The notes beneath the pieces were generated by a model. The model searched no databases. It worked only from the letters and a program-made list of their open reading frames with translations, and was not told the DNA's origin. From NCBI RefSeq assembly GCF_004331675.1, contig NZ_SJSN01000005.1:124001-188000 (forward strand): a DNA stretch of 64,000 nucleotides. Direction: 5' to 3'. This document shows positions 8,360 through 16,834 of this stretch, one piece after another. The DNA comes from Pedobacter frigidisoli (GTDB lineage Bacteria; Bacteroidota; Bacteroidia; Sphingobacteriales; Sphingobacteriaceae). The translations under genes were made by a program, and so were the position numbers. How positions within the stretch are numbered: position 1 is the stretch's first letter; every line of letters starts with the position of its first letter.

Positions 8360-9010
8360 ATGATTAGCATAGATAGATTTTTAAGTGACGAACAAGATCC
8401 AAAGGCAGTTGAAAAAGTTATTGGAAAATTAAACGACCTTTTAACTATAGGCGAAGAAATTTTATATTTAGCGGTACAAAAAAAACCAGCAGTAAACTTG
8501 TTGCCAGATAGCATTGCCATCACCAATAAACGTATTTTTTATTGTGAGCCAGGTAATTTGGGCTTAACAATGAACTTCAAGGATATTTCTTTGAAGAACA
8601 TTAAAGAGGTTTCTTTTAAGGAGGAATTATTTGGTTCTAAGTTTATTTGTGTGCCGCAAACGGGAGAAAATATCGTTACAGAATTTATCCCTAAAACGCA
8701 GGCAAGAAAATCATACCAAGCGGCGAATGAGCAACTCGAAATCTATAAAGAAACGCTTCATCAGCAAAAAATAGAAGAAAATAAAGTTGCTGATGCACCT
8801 GTTATTGAGCCTATCCAATCTTTTGCCGATTTTGCACCAATCGAAGCGCCAAGCCCCGAACCAGAACCCATTCAAATTGCAGAGGTTGTAGAAGAACCAG
8901 AGGATGAGGCAACGCTAAAACTTAGGAAGTTGAAAACCTTGTACGACAAACACTTGATTACTCAAGAAGAATACGAAGCCAAGAAAGCGAATATTTTAGA
9001 TAGTTTGTAG
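8360..9010 (+). CDS. PH-like domain protein with C-terminal SHOCT motif
   Basis: The product has 216 residues with no signal peptide. Residues about 1-135 resemble a bacterial PH domain (ILYLAVQKKPAVNLLPDSIA, ITNKRIFYCEP). A Pro/Glu-rich linker follows (APSPEPEPIQIAEVVEEPED). Residues about 183-216 form a SHOCT motif (LRKLKTLYDKHLITQEEYEA). Such proteins are soluble and of unknown role; SHOCT is thought to be an oligomerisation helix pair. It lies 8 bp after hepT and may be co-transcribed, but a link to the toxin pair is not shown. Confidence 0.8.
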   Translation: MISIDRFLSDEQDPKAVEKVIGKLNDLLTIGEEILYLAVQKKPAVNLLPDSIAITNKRIFYCEPGNLGLTMNFKDISLKNIKEVSFKEELFGSKFICVPQTGENIVTEFIPKTQARKSYQAANEQLEIYKETLHQQKIEENKVADAPVIEPIQSFADFAPIEAPSPEPEPIQIAEVVEEPEDEATLKLRKLKTLYDKHLITQEEYEAKKANILDSL

Positions 9011-9020
9011 CTACAATAAT

Positions 9021-9130
9021 CCGTCATTGCGAGGAGGAACGACGAAGCAATCTTATTTAAAGAATCAAAATCTCAAAAATCACAATTAAAGATTGCTTCG
9101 TCACGATAAAATCGTGCCTAGCAATGACGG
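9021..9130. repeat. 110-bp palindromic repeat, CATTGCGAGG family
   Basis: The left arm CCGTCATTGCGAGGAGGAAC and the right arm ending CCTAGCAATGACGG are imperfect inverted copies that also share CGAAGCAATC. Related to 5516-5601. The right end stops 10 bp ahead of the lnt ATG at 9141. Confidence 0.85.
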
Positions 9131-9140
9131 AATATCCAAA

Positions 9141-10754
9141 ATGAAATCCAAACAAACTTACCTCCTCGCTTTATTAAGCGCATTTTTACTTTGGCTTGCC
9201 TGGCCTCCAATACCTTTTACAACTCCACTGTTGCTAATTGCGTTGGTGCCACTATTTATTGCCCTAGAAAGCATATCCAAAAGCAACATTAAAAAAGCAG
9301 GCAAACGTATTTTTCTGACCGCAGGCTTAACATTTCTACTTTGGAACACCGCATCCATTTATTGGGTTTATAATGCTATAAGTGCTTATAATGGTGTGGC
9401 AGTGGCCATTCCAGTATCCTTAATACCTTATGGTTTAGGTGCTTTATTAATGACATTTGCTTTCTGGCTCTTCTACCGTTTAAGCAAATACGCCAACAGA
9501 AAAATCGCTTACCTCGGTTTAATTTCATTTTACATTGCTTTAGAATATTTACAGCAAACCTGGGATTTAGCTTTTCCTTGGATGACCTTAGGCAACGGCT
9601 TGGCTGGCATGCACCAATTGGCACAATGGTACGATTACACCGGAATTTATGGTGGTTCGCTTTGGATTTTATTTAGTAATATTTTGGCTTTCGAAGCTTA
9701 TAGAAAGTTCAAATCTCAAACTGGTTATTTAAAATATAAGCCGCTGGGAATTTGGGCACTCATTGTCATCATTCCCATTGGAATATCATTAACTAAATAT
9801 CTTACCGCCAAACAAATAGGAACCCCAAGTAACGTAGTGGTGGTTCAACCGAATATTGATCCTTATTTAAAGCTAAGCGATATTCCACCTGCAGAACAAA
9901 TCAAGATTTTAACCCATTTATCAGATTCTGTAGCCCAAACCAATACTGAATATTTTATTTGGCCTGAAACAGCACTTCCAATTTATGCAGATGAAGACAG
10001 AATAAGAAGCTATCCGGAAATCATTGGTTTACAAGGATTTTTAAATAAATACAAGAACGGGACATTAATTACTGGAATAGAAACTATAAAAATCTATCCT
10101 GATAAGCGAACAATATCTGCTAAAAAATATCCTAATGGAATGTATCTCGATAACTTCAACTCTGCTATGCAGCTCGAAAACTCTGCTAACGTTCAGTTTT
10201 ACCATAAATCGAAACTGGTTCCAGGTGCAGAAAAAATGCCTTTCCCAAAAGTTTTCTCTTTTATGGACGGTGTATTTTCTCAGCTAGGCGGAAGTGTAAG
10301 CGGTTGGGGTTGGCAAGAAAAACCTAGCGTTTTATATGCTCAAAGTGGAATAGGCGCCGCTCCAGTAGTTTGTTACGAAAGTTTATGGGGAGATTGGATT
10401 GGCAAGCAGGTTAAGGATGGAGCGCAATTTATAGCCATTATTACCAACGATGGCTGGTGGGGAAATACTTCTGGTAAATCTCAACACGAAATGTACGCCA
10501 AATTGCGGGCAATAGAAACCCATCGTGATGTTGCTCGTTCGGCCAACACAGGAATTTCTTGTTTCATTAATCAACGTGGCGATATTAGGCAAAGTACCAA
10601 ATGGTGGACAAGAACCGCAATTAAAGGAGATATTAACCTTAATGATGAAATTACTTTTTACGTTAAAAATGGCGATCTTATCGCAAAAATATTAAGTGCT
10701 TTGGCCGTTATCTTGGCACTAACTATTCCATATAGAAAATGGGTAAAAAAATAA
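9141..10754 (+). CDS. lnt: Apolipoprotein N-acyltransferase
   Basis: The product has 537 residues. Lnt adds the third acyl chain to the N-terminal Cys of lipoproteins at the inner membrane. The N-terminal half has about six membrane segments (LLALLSAFLLWLAWPPIPF onward), and the C-terminal half is a nitrilase domain. Its Glu-Lys-Cys triad is visible: E276 in WPETALP, the Lys of YHKSKLVPG, and C411 in VVCYESLWGD. The frame is open to 9093 but that part is palindromic repeat, so the ATG at 9141 (MKSKQTYLL) is chosen. It overlaps the next gene by 16 bp. Confidence 0.94.
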   Translation: MKSKQTYLLALLSAFLLWLAWPPIPFTTPLLLIALVPLFIALESISKSNIKKAGKRIFLTAGLTFLLWNTASIYWVYNAISAYNGVAVAIPVSLIPYGLGALLMTFAFWLFYRLSKYANRKIAYLGLISFYIALEYLQQTWDLAFPWMTLGNGLAGMHQLAQWYDYTGIYGGSLWILFSNILAFEAYRKFKSQTGYLKYKPLGIWALIVIIPIGISLTKYLTAKQIGTPSNVVVVQPNIDPYLKLSDIPPAEQIKILTHLSDSVAQTNTEYFIWPETALPIYADEDRIRSYPEIIGLQGFLNKYKNGTLITGIETIKIYPDKRTISAKKYPNGMYLDNFNSAMQLENSANVQFYHKSKLVPGAEKMPFPKVFSFMDGVFSQLGGSVSGWGWQEKPSVLYAQSGIGAAPVVCYESLWGDWIGKQVKDGAQFIAIITNDGWWGNTSGKSQHEMYAKLRAIETHRDVARSANTGISCFINQRGDIRQSTKWWTRTAIKGDINLNDEITFYVKNGDLIAKILSALAVILALTIPYRKWVKK

Positions 10755-11245
10755 AAGTTCTAGCTGTGCTATTTTTATTTATAGGTTGTGCAAAAGCACA
10801 AATTTATTTAGATAGTCTTGATAAACAATCTAAAGCAATGGTATTAGCATTTAAGGAGAATGATTTTCAAACGCTATTAAAATATACACATCCAAAAATC
10901 ATCTCACTTATGGGTGGGGTTGATTCAGCTCTGGTAACTCTTAAAAAAGGTGTGGAAATAATTAAAGAACGAGGTGTTTCATATATTGAAGTGAGTACGG
11001 GAAAATATGAACAAATAATTAAATTGGGGCAAGTAATTCAATGTTTAATACCTCAAATTTCTGAAGCGAAAGTTCGGGATGAAAAGATCAAAGCTAAGAG
11101 CTATTTGATAGGCATTTCCTACAATAATGGAAAAAATTGGTATTTTATTAATGCCAATAAAGAAAGGGAAATGCAACTTAAAAAGTTAATTCCAGAGATT
11201 AGTAAAGAGTTAATTATACCAGAATTCACAATGACAGCTAACTAA
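10739..11245 (+). CDS. Small exported protein of unknown function
   Basis: The product has 168 residues. A signal peptide is clear (KIKVLAVLFLFIGCAKAQ, mature Gln). A lipobox is possible at FIGC but an AKA-Q signal-peptidase I site fits better. The body alternates helix and strand (SKAMVLAFKENDFQTLLKYT, then GKYEQIIKLGQVIQCLIPQI) in a way that recalls NTF2-like folds, but no named family is recognised. It starts inside the 3' end of lnt and ends 6 bp before lspA, so it sits in a lipoprotein-processing operon; its role there is unknown. Confidence 0.7.
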   Translation: MGKKIKVLAVLFLFIGCAKAQIYLDSLDKQSKAMVLAFKENDFQTLLKYTHPKIISLMGGVDSALVTLKKGVEIIKERGVSYIEVSTGKYEQIIKLGQVIQCLIPQISEAKVRDEKIKAKSYLIGISYNNGKNWYFINANKEREMQLKKLIPEISKELIIPEFTMTAN

Positions 11246-11251
11246 AATAAC

Positions 11252-11773
11252 ATGCAGCACATTAAAAATCTTCGTTGGTCTATCCTTATATTATTGTTAA
11301 CCTTAAACTTTGGATGCGATCAAATTTCAAAAAAAATTGTGCGTAGCGAGATTAGCGATTATGAGCACATCAGTATTATCAAAGATCGTTTTACACTTAC
11401 TAAGGTAGAAAATAGTGGTGCTTTTCTAAGTTTGGGCGATCAAATGCCCTATATTTTCAGGTTAATTATCTTAACTGGATTACCATTATTGTTCCTCGGT
11501 TATGGTTTGTATTTCTTATTTGCAAAACGTAATCTGCCAATTAGCATGCAAATCGCTCTGTGCTTTTTAATAGGTGGTGGAATAGGTAATCTTTATGATC
11601 GCATTGTTCATGGATCTGTAACCGATTTTATGCACATGGACTTCTACATCTTCCAGACTGGCGTTTTTAACTTCGCTGATATTTCTATTATGATTGGCGT
11701 TGGTGTGCTTTTAATCCAATCGTTTCGAGGCAAGGTAAAACAGACCGAAGAAACTTCAACTGAAATGGAATAA
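11252..11773 (+). CDS. lspA: Lipoprotein signal peptidase (signal peptidase II)
   Basis: The product has 173 residues with four membrane segments. LspA cuts prolipoproteins before the lipid-modified Cys. The two catalytic aspartates are seen at D116 (GGGIGNLYDRI) and D143 (VFNFADISI), and the conserved ENSGAFLSLG loop is at about 53-62. A C-terminal acidic tail follows. It shares an operon with lnt, so the second and third steps of lipoprotein maturation are encoded together; lgt is not in the window. Confidence 0.95.
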   Translation: MQHIKNLRWSILILLLTLNFGCDQISKKIVRSEISDYEHISIIKDRFTLTKVENSGAFLSLGDQMPYIFRLIILTGLPLLFLGYGLYFLFAKRNLPISMQIALCFLIGGGIGNLYDRIVHGSVTDFMHMDFYIFQTGVFNFADISIMIGVGVLLIQSFRGKVKQTEETSTEME

Positions 11774-11869
11774 TTGGTTTAAAATGATGATTTCTTAACA
11801 AATGAGAAATGCATTTTTACAAACATATAATTATCTTTAGTTGTTAATCAACCAAAATAAAATATCATT

Positions 11870-12286
11870 ATGAAAAGAAATGCAACAGCCGTATGGCAAG
11901 GCTCTATTAAAGAAGGAAGTGGTAAACTTACTACTCAAAGCACAACTTTAAGCGATACACAATATTCATTCAATTCTCGTTTTGCTGAAGGCGTAGGAAC
12001 AAATCCAGAAGAATTAATTGCAGCTGCCCATGCTGGATGTTTTACCATGAAACTATCTGCAAACTTAGCTGAAGCAGGTTTTACGGCTACTAAATTAGAA
12101 ACTAAATGCGAAATTAACCTAGATCCATCAAAAGGAGAAATTGTAGAATCGCATTTAACATTAACAGCATCTGTTCCAGATTTAACGCAAGAAAAATTTG
12201 ATCAATTGGTTGCAGATGCAGAGAAGAACTGCCCAATCTCTAAACTATTAAATACAACCATTACTGTTGATGCTACTTTAGCATAA
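11870..12286 (+). CDS. OsmC family peroxide-resistance protein
   Basis: The product has 138 residues. OsmC/Ohr proteins reduce organic or hydrogen peroxides with two cysteines. Both are present: one in AAAHAGCFTMKLS and one in EKNCPISKLL. The N-terminus KRNATAVWQGSIKEGSGKLT is typical of the OsmC (not Ohr) branch. Cytosolic. A TTATCTTTAG stretch at 11831 resembles a -7 box, and a terminator follows, so the gene appears monocistronic. Confidence 0.92.
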   Translation: MKRNATAVWQGSIKEGSGKLTTQSTTLSDTQYSFNSRFAEGVGTNPEELIAAAHAGCFTMKLSANLAEAGFTATKLETKCEINLDPSKGEIVESHLTLTASVPDLTQEKFDQLVADAEKNCPISKLLNTTITVDATLA

Positions 12287-12306
12287 GACAATAAAAAATA
12301 TTATAG

Positions 12307-12337
12307 AGCAACTTCTACATAGGGGTTGCTTTTTTTA
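12307..12337 (+). terminator. Rho-independent terminator after osmC-type gene
   Basis: AGCAAC and GTTGCT pair across a 12-nt loop and are followed by seven T. It lies 20 bp after the stop. The stem is short, so strength is uncertain. Confidence 0.7.
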
Positions 12338-12479
12338 TGAAATTTATACAGGTTGTTATTAAACTGGTTAATTGTGAGAAAACCTGTAAAACACAACTAT
12401 TTAATTGACAGTTATTTGTGCAATTGAAAACTGACTAATCTCAACTTTATTTAATAGCTTGGTATCTCAATTCATCGAT

Positions 12480-13217
12480 ATGAAAAAGTCCCTTATTATT
12501 TTAAGTATAGCTGTCTACCTAGTAGGCTTAAATAATGTTAGCGCAAGCACGTTGAGTCAATCCCATCAAAAAGCTTTTATCTCATTAAAGGCTATACAAA
12601 AAGTTGATGATGATAAAGAGAAAAGGAAGTTGGCAGTACAGAAAATGACCAACCAGCAGGATTTATTTCATGTTGCCAGCACTGATGAAGATAAGGAGAT
12701 CAGAAAAATTGCGGTAGGAAAATTAAAAATACAGGAAAGCTTATTTCATGTTGCAAGCACCGACGAGGACAAGGAAATAAGAAAACTGGCTACCGGAAAA
12801 ATTACTAATCAAGAAAGTTTATTTCACATTGCCAGTATCGATGAAGATAAAGAGATTAGAAAACTAGCTGTTGGTAAAATCAGCAATCAGGAAAGCTTAT
12901 TCCATATTGCAAGCCTTGATGATGACAAAGAGATAAGGAAAATGGCAGTTGAGAAAATGAATACACAAGATCATTTATTTCACATCGCCAGTAATGATGA
13001 GGATAAGGAAATCAGAAAGATTGCAGTGGAGAAGATGAACATAGAGGAAAGTCTATTCCACATTGCTACGTTTGAAAAAGATAGAGAAATTAGAAAAATG
13101 GCTGTCGAGAAAATCAGTGATTCAGAAAGTCTTGCTCACATTTTGAATTCTGAAAAGGACAACGAGATTAAAAAAATTGTCCGTGAGAAATTAGATAAAT
13201 CAGCTGCAAGCAACTGA
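12480..13217 (+). CDS. Exported protein of tandem 26-residue HEAT-like repeats
   Basis: The product has 245 residues: a signal peptide (to about NNVSAS) and then about seven tandem repeats of 26 residues. The consensus is DKEIRK-hydrophobic-AV-x-K-x5-ESLFHIAS-xDE. The helix-turn-helix period and the IRK-xAV core recall degenerate HEAT/PBS-lyase repeats such as VRxAAVEKLTDQ. Repeats 2 to 6 are far more alike than usual HEAT units, which suggests recent expansion. The last two copies are diverged. The ATG at 12480 is chosen over an upstream TTG (12459) because the signal peptide starts there. Function unknown; a binding solenoid is likely. Confidence 0.75.
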   Translation: MKKSLIILSIAVYLVGLNNVSASTLSQSHQKAFISLKAIQKVDDDKEKRKLAVQKMTNQQDLFHVASTDEDKEIRKIAVGKLKIQESLFHVASTDEDKEIRKLATGKITNQESLFHIASIDEDKEIRKLAVGKISNQESLFHIASLDDDKEIRKMAVEKMNTQDHLFHIASNDEDKEIRKIAVEKMNIEESLFHIATFEKDREIRKMAVEKISDSESLAHILNSEKDNEIKKIVREKLDKSAASN

Positions 13218-13273
13218 TCTAACTGAAATGCTGAGGTATTCAGTAGTTGATTTCCATCAGCATTATTATTCTT

Positions 13274-14914
13274 TTAAGCCATATATTTCCCTACAATTGG
13301 CATTCTTCTTCCCATACCAAAAGCTTTCGGCGAAACGCGTAAGATTGGTGGAGTTTGATAGCGCTTAAATTCTGCGATATTCACCATTTTTAAAATCCGC
13401 TGAACCAATGCCTCATCAAAACCTTGGGCGATAATGGCTTTTGATCCCTGTTTCCTTTCGATATGTTGATACAGAATTTTATCAAGAATATCATATTCGG
13501 GTAGCGAATCAGAATCTTTCTGATCTGGCCTTAACTCAGCCGATGGCGGTTTAACAATGGTATTAATCGGAATAATTTCTCGATCCTTGTTGATGTACTT
13601 TGCCAGCTCAAAAACCTGTGTTTTATAAACATCGCCAATCACGCCGATTGCACCGCACATATCGCCATATAATGTTCCGTAACCCACGGCGCACTCACTT
13701 TTGTTAGAAGTATTAAGCAAAATATAGCCAAACTTATTACTCATTGCCATGTTAACTATCCCACGAATACGGGCCTGAATATTCTCTTCTGCTAAGTTAA
13801 ATGGTAAACCTTTAAACGCTGGAGCAAGGATAAGATCAAAGGCTTCAGCGGCTTCTTTAATGGGCACAATTTCATGCATACAGCCAATATTGTTCACCAA
13901 ATCCATAGCATCATTCACAGAATGATCTGAAGAGAATTTAGACGGCATTAAAACCGACATTACATTTTCTGCTCCCAAAGCCCGGCAAGCCAAAGCACAA
14001 ACTACTGCAGAATCGATTCCGCCAGATAAACCTAACACAGCTTTACTAAAACCAGATTTCCGAAAATAATCCTTAATTCCTAAAACGAGCGCATCGTGAA
14101 TTTGCTCAATATCAGTCAATCGCTCTGGTTTAGGATATTTATTGCGCACATTTTCTACCTCAGCCAAATCAAAAACCTGAAGATCTTCCTCAAAGTATTT
14201 CATTTCAGCTTTCATTGCACCATCGGCATCGAAAACTAGCGAACCACCATCAAAAATAATTTCAGTTTGCGCACCAACTTGGTTTACATAAAACACCGGC
14301 AAATTATATTTCTTGGCATTATCAGCCAATACTTGAATTCGCTCATCATCATGTGTATAAGAAAATGGAGAAGCGGCGATATTAATCATGATATCAGGCT
14401 GCTGCTTGATCAGTTCATCCATCGGGTTAGAAACATACAACGGATTATCGTTAATGTTCCAAAGATCCTCACAAATGGTTAACGCGATTTTTTTTCCCTT
14501 GAAATCGATACAATTGAAATTGGTAGCGGGCTCGAAATAACGGTATTCATCAAACACATCATAAGTAGGCAAAAGCGCCTTTTTCGCCACGGCCTTAACT
14601 TGACCATTTTCTATAAAATATGCTGCATTAAATAAATCCTTACCCTGAAGAATATCATTTCGAATGGGTAAGCCCACAATGCAAGCAATATCAATACAAT
14701 GTTTGGCAATTTCTAAAGCTGCAGTTTCACAGAGTGAGATAAATTCATCAAACTCCAAAAAATCGCGAGGCGGATAACCGCAAATGGCCAACTCGGCAAA
14801 TACGACCAGGTCTGCACCTTTATCTTTTGCCAATTGAATATTATCGATTATTTTTTTTGTGTTCGCCTCAAAGTTTCCGATATGATAATTGAGTTGTGCA
14901 AGCGCTATTTTCAT
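13274..14914 (-). CDS. nadE: Glutamine-dependent NAD+ synthetase
   Basis: The product has 546 residues. It amidates deamido-NAD to NAD with ATP, using ammonia from glutamine. The N-terminal nitrilase-type glutaminase has the triad E41 (FAELAICGYP), K112 (KALLPTYDVF) and C148 (TICEDLW). The C-terminal synthetase domain carries the ATP-binding loop LGLSGGIDSAVVCALA and later NKSECAVGYGTLYGDM. The start MKIALAQLNYHIGNF fits the family. In many Bacteroidota nadE lies by gldB, as it does here (one gene away). Confidence 0.96.
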   Translation of the reverse strand: MKIALAQLNYHIGNFEANTKKIIDNIQLAKDKGADLVVFAELAICGYPPRDFLEFDEFISLCETAALEIAKHCIDIACIVGLPIRNDILQGKDLFNAAYFIENGQVKAVAKKALLPTYDVFDEYRYFEPATNFNCIDFKGKKIALTICEDLWNINDNPLYVSNPMDELIKQQPDIMINIAASPFSYTHDDERIQVLADNAKKYNLPVFYVNQVGAQTEIIFDGGSLVFDADGAMKAEMKYFEEDLQVFDLAEVENVRNKYPKPERLTDIEQIHDALVLGIKDYFRKSGFSKAVLGLSGGIDSAVVCALACRALGAENVMSVLMPSKFSSDHSVNDAMDLVNNIGCMHEIVPIKEAAEAFDLILAPAFKGLPFNLAEENIQARIRGIVNMAMSNKFGYILLNTSNKSECAVGYGTLYGDMCGAIGVIGDVYKTQVFELAKYINKDREIIPINTIVKPPSAELRPDQKDSDSLPEYDILDKILYQHIERKQGSKAIIAQGFDEALVQRILKMVNIAEFKRYQTPPILRVSPKAFGMGRRMPIVGKYMA

Positions 14915-14944
14915 TTTCTAAGTATTGAGTATCAGGTATCAAGA

Positions 14945-15619
14945 TTAAAAGAACAAGCCAAAGTTAAGGGCTAGATAATGATTTTTAACATCTCTGGTTC
15001 CATCTTTTGCAATATTAGTAAAACCATTGTTAAAGGTTAAGCCTGCAAGGATACTCGTATTTCCAGAGATATCAAATTCACCTCCGCCGCCAATGATTAA
15101 GCCGGCACGGTAAAATCTACTGTAATCGGTGATGTTAACATTGTCGCCAACTTGTGCACTGCTTCTGATAGCATCTTGTTTCGCACCAATCATAAAAGAG
15201 TTCGATAAGCCAAACTGCCCGTACCAACGTTTCCCATCAGCTTTTAAAGTTTTTAATTTTATGGTTAAAGGCAAATCGATATACTGCATTCTGTATTTTA
15301 AATCGTAACTCACTGGAATGGCATTACTGCTTGTTGCATGGTATGGCGATACATTTACCTCTGTACTTTTCCCGTTGATGGTAGTTATGGTCAAAGCAGT
15401 TGAAAAACTGTAGTTCGGGGCGAAGTTAAAGTCTCCAATTAAGCCGTAAGAAAATCCAAGCCCAACGCCTTCCGTTTTACCTTGCTCGGGTTTTATCCAC
15501 CCAATGGTTGGTGTAGCCGTTAAACCCAATCTAAAACCATAGTTCCTTACTGCAAAATCTTGCGCGTAAACACCAAAGCTAATAAAGGATAGAAGTAGAA
15601 TTGTCGTTATTTTTCTCAT
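14945..15619 (-). CDS. Outer-membrane beta-barrel protein (PorT-like fold)
   Basis: The product has 224 residues. A signal peptide ends SFGVYAQ, giving a mature Gln. Alternating aromatic strands (FRLGLTATPTIGWIKP, GLGFSYGLIGDFNF, YIDLPLTIKLKTL) and a terminal LALNFGLFF, with a C-terminal Phe, are typical of the outer-membrane beta-barrel family near PorT. It probably sits in the outer membrane; cargo or partner unknown. It is divergent from gldB and 30 bp ahead of nadE, so it may share a transcript with nadE. Confidence 0.8.
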   Translation of the reverse strand: MRKITTILLLSFISFGVYAQDFAVRNYGFRLGLTATPTIGWIKPEQGKTEGVGLGFSYGLIGDFNFAPNYSFSTALTITTINGKSTEVNVSPYHATSSNAIPVSYDLKYRMQYIDLPLTIKLKTLKADGKRWYGQFGLSNSFMIGAKQDAIRSSAQVGDNVNITDYSRFYRAGLIIGGGGEFDISGNTSILAGLTFNNGFTNIAKDGTRDVKNHYLALNFGLFF

Positions 15620-15725
15620 GCTGATTTGGATTAATTACCTCAGTAAAGCTGTACTGAGATTGATCGTTAAATTTGTTTTTACAATGTATTTAACAACAAA
15701 AGTATTTTCTCTAAGTTTGTTGTAC

Positions 15726-16757
15726 ATGATGTATAACGTAAAACACAGGCAAATTTATCTAATTTTTCTTTTTGCCATCATATTTATTTCTTGCAAGCAT
15801 AGCAACAGGCCTGATGTAAGTAATATTAAACTCGATATTAAAATAGAAAGATTTGATAACGAGCTATTTGCTGGCAAAAACAAAAACATTGTTGAGGTAG
15901 ATAAACAACTTGGCTCAAAGTATGGCATCTTTTATGATGACTTTATCCGTAAAATGCTTGACAGTAAACTTTCAAATACGGAGTCATTATCAAGCTTATA
16001 TCAAGATCAGGCTTATTTAGATTTAACCAAGGAAGTGGATAGCGTTTTTCCGAACCTCAAAGTACAAGAAGCGGACTTAACAGAGACTTTTAAATACATT
16101 AAATACTATTATCCGAAAGCAAAGGTTCCTAAAATGATCTCCTTTGTTTCGGGTTTTGCTTACCAAATGCCCGTTGGCGATAATTATTTAGGCATTGGCT
16201 TGGATATGTTTTTGGGCAAGGATAGCAAATTCTATAAATCTATTATAGAAAATGTTCCACTCTACTTATCTAAAAGATTTACACCTGAATATATTGTCCC
16301 TCGTGTAGCGGAAACCTATGCACATGAAGAGCTTTTTCAAGAACCTGATGAAAACAGAACCCTCTTATCGAAAATGATCTTTCAAGGGAAAGTGCTGTAT
16401 TTTCTAGATCAGGTTTTACCCGAGAATACTGCTGATAGTACTAAAATAGGTTATACAACACAGCAAATGGAATGGGCACAAAATTTTGAAGGCGATATTT
16501 GGGCATACTTTTTAGAGAATAATTATTTGTTTGAAACCGACTATCAAAAGATACAGGTATTTTTATCTGAAGGACCTTTTACGCCTGGTTTGGGTGAAAA
16601 TAGGGAATCGGCACCAAAATTGGGTGTTTGGACTGGTTGGCAAATTGTGAGGAAATATATGGCTGCGCATCCTGATATAACCTTGCAACAATTAATGGCA
16701 GATAACGATGCACAAAAGATTCTGAATCAATCAAAGTATAAACCGAAACAAAAGTAA
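15726..16757 (+). CDS. gldB: Gliding-motility lipoprotein GldB
   Basis: The product has 343 residues. GldB is a lipoprotein required for gliding in Flavobacterium and is also found in many non-gliding Bacteroidota. The N-terminus YLIFLFAIIFISCKHSN has a lipobox with Cys. The family body is seen: DIKIERFDNELF, then YGIFYDDFIRKML, and YYPKAKVPKMISFVSGFAYQ. The frame is open to 15618, but the start consistent with the signal sequence is ATG 15726 or 15729. The gldC gene usual in flavobacteria does not follow; a patatin gene does. Confidence 0.88.
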   Translation: MMYNVKHRQIYLIFLFAIIFISCKHSNRPDVSNIKLDIKIERFDNELFAGKNKNIVEVDKQLGSKYGIFYDDFIRKMLDSKLSNTESLSSLYQDQAYLDLTKEVDSVFPNLKVQEADLTETFKYIKYYYPKAKVPKMISFVSGFAYQMPVGDNYLGIGLDMFLGKDSKFYKSIIENVPLYLSKRFTPEYIVPRVAETYAHEELFQEPDENRTLLSKMIFQGKVLYFLDQVLPENTADSTKIGYTTQQMEWAQNFEGDIWAYFLENNYLFETDYQKIQVFLSEGPFTPGLGENRESAPKLGVWTGWQIVRKYMAAHPDITLQQLMADNDAQKILNQSKYKPKQK

Positions 16758-16834
16758 TTGGGCAGTTTTCAGTTAGCAGTTTTCAATATTATACAATTAA
16801 CCGATTAGACATTTCAAAAAATCAACCCTTAAAC

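Noticed and set aside
9093..9140. Longer start for lnt
   Set aside because: The extra 16 residues are encoded by the palindromic repeat and precede a normal membrane-protein start.
12600..13200. CRISPR-like periodicity
   Set aside because: The 78-bp period is coding and gives 26-residue protein repeats, with no short identical repeats and unique spacers. No other array was seen in the window.
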